From Baffinella frigidus (Eukaryota; Cryptophyceae; Cryptomonadales; Baffinellaceae), in assembly GCA_026770585.1 (NCBI GenBank), contig MU647333.1:10853-21725 (forward strand): DNA of 10,873 bases. The letters run 5' to 3'. The position numbers and the translations under genes were made by a program. Below are positions 1 to 5,277 of this stretch, in pieces. Under the pieces are notes generated by a model that saw only the letters and a list, made by a program, of their open reading frames with translations, made no database searches and was not told where the DNA came from. Numbering within the stretch: the stretch's first letter is position 1; each line of letters begins with the position of its first letter.

Positions 1-118
1 CCCCAAACCCCAAGCCCCAAACTTCGAACCCCAAACTCCAAACCCTAAACTCCAAACCCCAAACCCCAAACCCCAAACCCCAAACCTCAAACCCCAAACC
101 CCTTCCACAAACCAATGC
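1..118. repeat. Telomere-like heptamer array (CCCCAAA/CCCTAAA variants), C-rich on +
   Basis: Degenerate tandem heptamers, mostly CCCCAAA with a few CCCTAAA and CTCCAAA variants, run from the left edge of the window and decay by about position 118, with a few scattered units to about 160. The units are too variable to be a living chromosome end, and unique sequence follows on one side. I read this as interstitial telomere-like DNA. By analogy with the right half it could be intron or intergenic filler. Confidence 0.85.
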
Positions 119-159
119 ACCCGAAACCCAAAACTCCTGGCCCCGAATCCCCAAAATCC

Positions 160-846
160 TGATCACGTTTATCTGACGTGGATTTGACCAGCCTTAGACC
201 ATTTGTTTTTGAGGACCCTACAGCCTAAGGTACATGAGGACGCTGCCACAGGCCCTTACTTATTGTTGTTTCACGAAACCGGTACTCAACCGAAAAAAAG
301 GGAGATGTTGTGTCAGCGGACTTACCAAGGGGAAACGACGCCTCGGATTCAGGGAGAGTGTTTTTCATGTCTCTGACGGGCGGCGCCTGGGGCACTTGTG
401 AGCTGAATCGCACGCTGAAGCTTCATCGAGGCAAAAGGCTGTTCAACTTGAGACGCAGCCCTAAAAGTCCTAAAATCTTTTGCAGGAAATATACCGTACG
501 CTGAACGACCCAGAGTTTTTTTGCTAGAAATATCGACATTTACATGTACTGTCAAGTAACAAGCTGGACTTGGGACCAGATAAACGCGTAGCCTTGCAAC
601 GTGTTTTCTGATTCAGCTGAATTTGATAGCAGGACGAGGCGTGGAAGGTTGGTGAGAGCGACGAAAACCGCCATGTGCGCCTCCTCCGCATGCCCCGCCT
701 CTTCCTGGCTTCAACCCCGTGCCTACGCCCCCAAAGTAAACGCTGTGAGAGGAGAGGTTACTGTCAAGTAAAAATCTGACTGGGAATAGAGAAACGGTGT
801 GAGAAGCGGGACTCGAGGCCAATGTGAGAGACGCGAGGAGAGGAGG
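160..846. other. No gene recognised
   Basis: Unique-looking sequence with only short open frames (under 70 codons) on both strands and no recognisable protein, tRNA or rRNA. The motif CTGTCAAGTAA occurs at about 550 and again at about 762 with loosely similar sequence after each copy, which suggests an old duplication. Nothing else is supported. Confidence 0.6.
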
Positions 847-848
847 TA

Positions 849-1072
849 CAGGGGTACCTCGTTTATATCCCTCAAGCGGCCAGTAGGCTCATACGCCTTA
901 CCGTGGGGCCCTAGGACCTGTCTAGGACCTTTTGGAGGTCAAATTTGACCTCCTGGCCACTTGAGGGATAAGAAACCGCACCCCCCTAGGACCCTGCAGT
1001 AGGACCATGCCTAGCTAGGGTTCTATGGTGGTCCTGGGGGGGTGGGCGTTTCTTATGAGCGAGGGACCCCTG
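849..1072. mobile_element. MITE family A, copy 1 (TA target duplication), split by a nested MITE
   Basis: The terminal inverted repeats are about 25 bp. The left end is CAGGGGTACCTCGTTTATA, continued after the nested insert by AGAAAC. The right end, in reverse complement, is CAGGGGTCCCTCGCTCATA followed by AGAAA. A TA dinucleotide flanks both ends (847-848 and 1073-1074), as in Tc1/mariner-type elements. The interior matches a second copy at 4504-4620, including CCTAGGACCCT, CAGTAGGAC and GGTGGTCCT. There is no coding capacity, so it is a non-autonomous element. Without the 101-bp insert plus its duplicated TA it would be 121 bp. Confidence 0.85.
868..968. mobile_element. Nested MITE family B inside MITE A (TA target duplication)
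   Basis: The ends are TCCCTCAAGCGGCCAG on the left and, in reverse complement, TCCCTCAAGTGGCCAG on the right: 15 of 16 bases match. TA lies on both sides (866-867 and 969-970). Removing the element and one TA restores CTCGTTTATAAGAAAC, which aligns with CTCGCTCATAAGAAAC at the same place in the other family A copy. That copy acts as an empty-site control for the insertion. The interior contains a perfect 20-bp palindrome at 934-953. Confidence 0.85.
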
Positions 1073-1074
1073 TA

Positions 1075-1600
1075 GCACTGTTCATGCTCACAACACAACC
1101 GCGGCCACCTCAGGCTGAGTGCAGAGAGAAGCAGGAGGGCAGAAGCCTGCGTACCCCAGAGGGGTACATGTATGACAGAGATCAACGCCCGTCGCCCAGG
1201 ATTCCAGTTAGAGAGGGTGGGGTGGGGGCGATAGCCACGTTTGTTGATGACGTAGCACGCCGAGGGAAAGCTCCGGCTCAGGGCAGGGAGAGGCGAGAGG
1301 GCGGAAGCTTCACGTGCCCCTCCTCCTCCAAAAAAGTTGGGACTGCGGGAACTGTGCCGTGCGGTGATGCATCAACGAGGCATCTCAATCAGACAGTCTG
1401 AGGGCAATACGCACACAGTTCGAGGGCAAAACATTTGAAGGCAAGGAAGCGGAAACGCACACAGGACAGCGCTGGCACGCACACACAGGCAGGTGTGGTG
1501 TATTCATTCTGCAACATCCTGGCACCTCGGCATCCTTCGCCCCCCCCCCCCCGCTCCCAAGGAGGCGAGCCACGCCGGGCTGCCGGTCTTGAGGACTGTG
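1075..1600. other. No gene recognised; poly-C tract
   Basis: This lies downstream (3') of the minus-strand reading frame that ends at 1604 and could include its 3' untranslated region. It holds a 13-base C run at 1540-1552 and purine-rich sequence around 1120-1310. Open frames here have no protein-like pattern that I recognise. Confidence 0.5.
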
Positions 1601-1603
1601 TGG

Positions 1604-2590
1604 CTACACATCAGATTGTCCAACGCAGATTGTGGCGCTGCCGTCGCTGAAGACACCCACCCCTGGAGACACCTTGAGCTCCTCGAGGAGCTGGGACACA
1701 TCCTCTACCGACGGCATCTTTTTCCCCAACGAGTCCATTCCTATGCTGATGCAGACATTGTAATTGTGCTTCCGCCCCCATGTGATCGAAAAGACGAAAG
1801 GACGGTGCACATCGAACGCTCCGCCGGCCTTCACTTCCGCGATCCGGACCAAAGAAGCTCGCAGGTTGCAGTCGAGAGGCTGCTCCGGGTCTGCGACGAA
1901 GTACAGGACATCCAGCCCGCCGTGAGAGAATCCGACCTTGCCAGCGACATAATCCATCGAGATGCCCGACGACAAGCCCCCCAAAAGTTGGAGGAACACG
2001 TTAAGGGACGCCGCCACGGTGTCATCGTCGTTGAGGCGATTGGTCCACTGGTGGGTGATTCGCAGTGCCTTGCGAGTCAGCCACGAGGCAGAGCGTTGAG
2101 CGATGTCGAGGGCGCTTGTGGTGGCGTACTCCAGTTGGGCTGCCGCACGGGAGAACACGCTGACGCTGCCCCGCTCCTCTTTCGAAAACTTGAAGTTGAA
2201 GAGCGTCGCGATGTGCTCCAACGGTTTCATGTCTCCCACCTCCATTTCATAAGTGCCCGACGCCAAACCGCAGTCCAGCAAATTCCGAACGTGCGCCGCC
2301 TGCACTTTCCACTGCGACGGTGCGCCTCCACTCAGATCCGCCGTGAACACCCCTATCAGCTCTGGAATCCGTCCCTGCCCCCAGAACGGGAGCCTCGTGC
2401 CTGCAGCTGACGATTCAAGCTGCCGCACCTGCACCCCGACCAGCGTGAGCTTGACTGCTCGCACCATGAGCAGCCATTCCGGGTTTCGCAAACCGGGCGG
2501 CCCTGGCGCGCGGGTGAAGAAGCGCACTGTGATGGACCGCCCCACAACTTTGTCCCGGCCCAGGAAGGTCTCTCCGTACGGCCGTGTGAA
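1604..2590 (-). CDS. Unidentified protein, long uninterrupted exon, C-terminal part or whole
   Basis: This is an open frame of 328 codons followed by TAG. It is open upstream to a TGA near 2616. A possible splice acceptor (CAG) lies just before 2590. The first ATG in frame is at 2465-2467, giving 287 residues if translation starts there. The minus frame has a normal protein composition with alternating hydrophobic and polar stretches, for example VKLTLVGVQV, LNVFLQLLGGLS and HNYNVCISIGMD. The opposite-strand frame is arginine-, histidine- and cysteine-rich like a shadow. I see no signal peptide, obvious membrane segment, zinc motif or nucleotide-binding motif, and I do not recognise the family. 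A single exon of nearly 1 kb contrasts sharply with the 30-123 bp exons of the gene to its right. It may be a retrocopy, a transposon-derived gene or simply an intron-poor gene. A telomere-like array lies just upstream at 2638-2753. Confidence 0.55.
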   Translation of the reverse strand, partial: FTRPYGETFLGRDKVVGRSITVRFFTRAPGPPGLRNPEWLLMVRAVKLTLVGVQVRQLESSAAGTRLPFWGQGRIPELIGVFTADLSGGAPSQWKVQAAHVRNLLDCGLASGTYEMEVGDMKPLEHIATLFNFKFSKEERGSVSVFSRAAAQLEYATTSALDIAQRSASWLTRKALRITHQWTNRLNDDDTVAASLNVFLQLLGGLSSGISMDYVAGKVGFSHGGLDVLYFVADPEQPLDCNLRASLVRIAEVKAGGAFDVHRPFVFSITWGRKHNYNVCISIGMDSLGKKMPSVEDVSQLLEELKVSPGVGVFSDGSATICVGQSDV

Positions 2591-2637
2591 CTGACTTGTT
2601 TTCCCAGGTCAGTGTTACACTCTTGCGTGGAAACCGT

Positions 2638-2753
2638 AAACCCAAAACCCAAAACCCTAAACCCTGAACCCTGAACCCTTAACCCAATACCCTACACCCC
2701 CAACCCCCAACCCCTAACCCCCAACCCCCAACCCCCAACCCCCAACCCCCAAG
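2638..2753. repeat. Telomere-like array, C-rich on + (AAACCCT then CCCCAAC)
   Basis: It starts with AAACCCAAAACCCTAAACCCTGAACCC-type units and becomes homogeneous CCCCCAA/CCCCTAA units from about 2696. On the minus (coding) strand of the unidentified gene it is G-rich, the opposite orientation to most arrays in the synthetase introns. It sits between the long reading frame and a candidate small exon, so it may be intronic. Confidence 0.85.
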
Positions 2754-2754
2754 C

Positions 2755-2800
2755 CTTGATTGATGGCGGGCGGCGGCATCTCCAGACTCGCGGCGTCCGC
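2755..2800 (-). other. Candidate 46-bp exon upstream of the unidentified gene
   Basis: On the minus strand a pyrimidine tract (CCCCCCCTTTCAG) is followed by G. After 46 bp comes CAAG|GCTTGGGG, a GC donor that leads straight into the telomere-like array. This is the layout seen for the true exons of the synthetase gene. Two frames are open across it, one giving a reading with EMPPPAINQ. The phase does not join unambiguously to the frame beginning at 2590, so the link is a suggestion only. Confidence 0.3.
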
Positions 2801-2962
2801 CTGAAAGGGGGGGTACAGAGTGCTCTAGAGTACTCCGTATGCGGGAGAAAAATGTGGATTTTTCCTCGCATATTTGAATTGGTCCATCTAAACCCTCTCT
2901 TGCACACTTCGAGCCAGTTTACTACTGACCCAACCGTTAGGGACGTCCATCGATGACGCTAG

Positions 2963-3008
2963 ATGCATAGATGTATCTTCAAATAATGCATAGATCTATC
3001 TTCAAATA
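2963..3008. repeat. Two tandem 23-bp repeats
   Basis: ATGCATAGATGTATCTTCAA plus ATA is followed directly by the same 23 bp with one change (GTATC to CTATC). They lie just left of a MITE. No function is evident. Confidence 0.85.
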
Positions 3009-3027
3009 GCTCTACGTCCTGACCAGT

Positions 3028-3188
3028 CCACACAGCGGGCTACGAAGGGATTTTCGGCCCATTTCGGGCCGAGTTTCCGTTACCTTATCCGTAGGATCCC
3101 CCGTATGCCCCTACGGGTTGCCTACCGTAGGGTCCTAGGTCTTATCGCTTAGGGGTGATTCAAAATCCCTTCGAAGTCCGCTGTGTGG
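3028..3188. mobile_element. MITE family C (CCACAC ends)
   Basis: A 161-bp element with 27-bp terminal inverted repeats that differ at two positions. The left end begins CCACACAGCGGGCTACGAAG and the right end, reverse-complemented, begins CCACACAGCGGACTTCGAAG. Inside is a small hairpin (TCGGCCC ... GGGCCGA at about 3055-3073). No protein is encoded and no convincing target-site duplication is visible. The termini resemble those of 4343-4473 and 4690-4825, so these form one superfamily. Confidence 0.75.
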
Positions 3189-3261
3189 CATCCACTCTTG
3201 ATATCTTTCAAACGAATGGGATTCTCAAGGACCCGATTTAGGACCTTTATCGAGAGTATTC

Positions 3262-3287
3262 AAGAAGAAGAAGCAGAAGAAGAAGAA
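3262..3287. repeat. GAA-rich microsatellite
   Basis: AAG repeated eight to nine times with one CAG interruption. It makes a glutamate-rich stretch in one frame, but no gene is supported here. Confidence 0.85.
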
Positions 3288-3334
3288 TGGGATTCTAAAA
3301 GTCACTTGGTGCGATCGTCGCTTCCTCTGTACAT

Positions 3335-3375
3335 GTACCTTGTAGGTGCTACTACGAGTAGCACCTACAAGGTAC
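3335..3375. repeat. Perfect 19-bp inverted repeat with 3-base loop
   Basis: The left arm is GTACCTTGTAGGTGCTACT (3335-3353), the loop is ACG, and the right arm (3357-3375) is its exact complement. A 16-bp perfect palindrome (GGTACGAGCTCGTACC) follows at 3384-3399, and GTACATGTAC precedes at 3329-3338. It may be the core of a small palindromic mobile element or a cruciform-forming site. No gene neighbours suggest a terminator role. Confidence 0.85.
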
Positions 3376-3419
3376 GGGGGAGGGGTACGAGCTCGTACCG
3401 GTACATGTAGTTGTCTTAT

Positions 3420-3452
3420 CCGGCAACCGCGTGACATATCCTGCGGTTACCG
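3420..3452. repeat. Imperfect inverted repeat
   Basis: CCGGCAACCGC near 3420 faces GCGGTTACCGG near 3442, one mismatch in 11 bp with a short loop. It lies close to the perfect hairpin at 3335-3375 and may belong to the same degraded element. Confidence 0.55.
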
Positions 3453-3744
3453 GCAGGGTCAAAGTTAATTGTTTGTGGGAATTTCCGGCATCTTTTGCCG
3501 ATTTCAAAAGGAAAATGATAGAAAGACGCTGGGCGTAAAATGATATTTAACTCTCCCGCGTAAAGCACCAAAGCACCAGAGTCTCTCGCGTAGGTGTGTG
3601 TGGGGGGCTTGATGATCCGGAAGGAAGCAGGGCCTCTCGTATGTAACACATGTACAGAACAAGTTCTGGTGAACCTAAAGGAACTAAAGAGCAAGCTGCT
3701 GCGGAGTCCTTCCAGAGCTGCTCCTGAGGCAATTCCTCCCACCT

Positions 3745-3834
3745 ACCCGTAGGGACTTAGGGTTATTCGCAGGGCAATCTTAACGAAAAGTCGCCCGATT
3801 TTGGACATATTCTCCCTTCGTAGCCCGGTGTGTG
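3745..3834. mobile_element. Half copy of the CCACAC-end MITE family (right end)
   Basis: The segment CCTACCCGTAGGGACTTAGG at about 3746 resembles the interior of the 3028-3188 element (CCTACCGTAGGGTCCTAGG). The segment ends in CCCTTCGTAGCCCGGTGTGTG at 3814-3834, which matches that family's terminus. A matching left end was not found, so this is a truncated copy. A TG dinucleotide run begins in its terminus. Confidence 0.5.
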
Positions 3835-3846
3835 TGTGTGTGTGTG
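3828..3846. repeat. (TG)n microsatellite
   Basis: About nine TG dinucleotides that appear to have grown out of the GTGTG end of the MITE half copy immediately to the left. Confidence 0.85.
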
Positions 3847-3849
3847 GTG

Positions 3850-4340
3850 GGCGCTTCCAGCAGATACTCCCATACTCCCAACTTGGACAAGAGAATACTC
3901 AGAATACATGATACTCAGGGGGGGGGGGTCTCTTTGGGAGTTCTGGTGATCCCAGATAGGGGGGAAATAGTCACATGTCCTACAAGAAGTAAAACCACGT
4001 GGAAAACCTAGAAATCGAATAAAAAAATGGCCAAATCAGGCTGGAGAGCTCCTGGCCCACAGGTTTCTGCTTGTTTCGCGGTGTACGAAGCCCTTCTGAA
4101 CACTCCGGCAAGCGCTGCATTGCTTTACTTAGCCCAGGACTGTATTGACTAGGGCTCCTGGCCCCCTCGGGGTTCTCGGGCTAGTGCCCCGCACATCCCA
4201 TGCACCTCTCGTGCCCTCTGGTGAAGCTTGACGCTGTCGTGTTTCGTGCTCGTTCAATAGAGGGGCCTTCTCCCCCCCCTCTGGTCTCACTTCACACCAC
4301 AGTCAAACCCGGGCGCCTCGAGAGGGTATGTAAACTGGCC
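3850..4340. other. No gene recognised
   Basis: A G run lies at about 3919-3927 and ATACTC repeats lie near 3866-3915. No open frame has protein-like character, and no RNA gene is seen. Confidence 0.5.
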
Positions 4341-4342
4341 AT

Positions 4343-4473
4343 CCACACGGTGGACTACGAACCTTCCATCAAAAGTCAACTTAACTGAGGCAATTAACTT
4401 AAAAGATTTTCAATTTGGCCACGTTACCCCCTCGAATCCAGGGTCAACGAAACCCTCGAAGCCCACCGTGTGG
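4343..4473. mobile_element. MITE family D (CCACACGGTGG ends), copy 1
   Basis: A 131-bp element. The left end is CCACACGGTGGACTACGA and the right end, reverse-complemented, is CCACACGGTGGGCTTCGA: 16 of 18 bases match. The interior is AT-rich and non-coding. No clear target duplication is visible. The terminus is related to that of 3028-3188. Confidence 0.7.
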
Positions 4474-4503
4474 GTTGGTTGCGATCCGAATGAACAGTCT
4501 GTA

Positions 4504-4620
4504 CAGGGGCACCTCGCTCATAAGAAACTGCCTCTCCCTAGGACCCTACAGTAGGACTATGCCTAGGGCCCTATGGTGGTCCTAGGGGGGGTGCGCTTTC
4601 TTATGAGCGAGGTACCCCTG
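4504..4620. mobile_element. MITE family A, copy 2 (uninterrupted; TA target duplication)
   Basis: A 117-bp element. The left end is CAGGGGCACCTCGCTCATA followed by AGAAA. The right end, reverse-complemented, is CAGGGGTACCTCGCTCATA followed by AGAAA, one mismatch in 24. TA flanks both ends (4502-4503 and 4621-4622). It matches the copy at 849-1072 along its whole length except that it lacks the nested element. It is non-autonomous and probably mobilised by a Tc1/mariner-like transposase not present here. Confidence 0.88.
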
Positions 4621-4654
4621 TAGGCACAGGCCTAATGACGGGGCCTATGAGAAG

Positions 4655-4681
4655 GCGCTTCTTGTGAGAGAGGTACCCCTG
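4655..4681. mobile_element. Loose right end of MITE family A
   Basis: GCGCTTCTTGTGAGAGAGGT followed by ACCCCTG resembles the right terminus of the intact copy that ends at 4620, only 61 bp away. It is a solo or degraded terminus, probably left by local duplication or partial excision. Confidence 0.6.
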
Positions 4682-4689
4682 AGCACAAG

Positions 4690-4825
4690 CCACACATCGG
4701 CCTTCGCAGATCGGTCCATTTATTTTCGTAGTACTAATTCAGAGTTGCACGGTACACAGACATCTTATTTGCCGACATTTCGACCGGATTTTCGGTCGAA
4801 AATTTCTCCGAAGCCCACCGTGTGG
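4690..4825. mobile_element. MITE family D, copy 2 (divergent left end)
   Basis: The right end, reverse-complemented, reads CCACACGGTGGGCTTCGGAG and matches the right end of 4343-4473. The proposed left end, CCACACATCGGCCTTCGCAG, is only about 75 percent similar, so the left boundary is less certain. An internal hairpin, TTCGACCG ... CGGTCGAA, lies at about 4779-4800. Confidence 0.5.
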
Positions 4826-4983
4826 TCCTGGAGGCTACGCGGTGACCCGAGTGATGCCTCCACACGAGTATCACGCCATACTCCGTGTCCATGCCTGTGA
4901 GCTCAAACACGCGCTGCTGCGAAGACTCTGCACTCTCATACTTGCAACTCTGATGCCATGAATCAGTATGCAAAAACAGTGCA

Positions 4984-5172
4984 GAGACAGAAGACGCTGC
5001 ACTTGTGAGCCTCAGTCGGACAGGTGACGAGCCTCGGTGGTTGACTAATGAACGGTATCTTTGGTCTCGCTTGTGCGTCGCGGGCCTTGGCCTCTGCGGC
5101 CTCTCTCCTCCCAAGCGGGGTGTCAGACACTCCCGTACGAGACAGAAGACCCTGCACTCTGGGGATGAGTTG
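4984..5172. repeat. Duplicated GACAGAAGAC segment downstream of the synthetase gene
   Basis: GACAGAAGACGCTGCACTTG near 4985 recurs as GACAGAAGACCCTGCACTCT near 5141. Each is followed at about 20-30 bp by GAGCCTC. The region lies 3' of the synthetase stop codon and may be partly its 3' untranslated region. A C run lies at about 5205-5217. Confidence 0.5.
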
Positions 5173-5232
5173 CCCAGGTCTTGAGCCTCTATCTGCCAGA
5201 GCACCCCCCCCCCCCCTTCCCAAGGGAGAGTC

Positions 5233-5277
5233 TCATACGGCGGCGGCGGCTGCCGGCGCAGGGATCCCGCCGCCAGC
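5233..5277 (-). CDS. IleRS last exon o (alanine-rich tail)
   Basis: [14 protein letters not shown] and TGA. It is placed by the acceptor CTGAACAG|G at the end of a telomere-like intron and by phase 0 from the previous exon. The tail is not conserved in the family, so this exon rests on splice logic alone. Confidence 0.7.
   Translation of the reverse strand, partial: AGGGIPAPAAAAAV

Noticed and set aside
1-118. A true chromosome end
   Set aside because: The units are degenerate, similar arrays recur throughout the window in both orientations, and the window is cut from a larger sequence.
1493-2410. A 305-codon plus-strand open frame
   Set aside because: It overlaps the minus-strand frame at 1604-2590 and has a shadow-like composition rich in R, H, C and P with no conserved pattern. 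The minus frame reads like a real protein.
4734-5204. A 156-codon minus-strand open frame
   Set aside because: It runs across a MITE and repeated segments and shows no conserved motif. It lies downstream of the synthetase stop codon.
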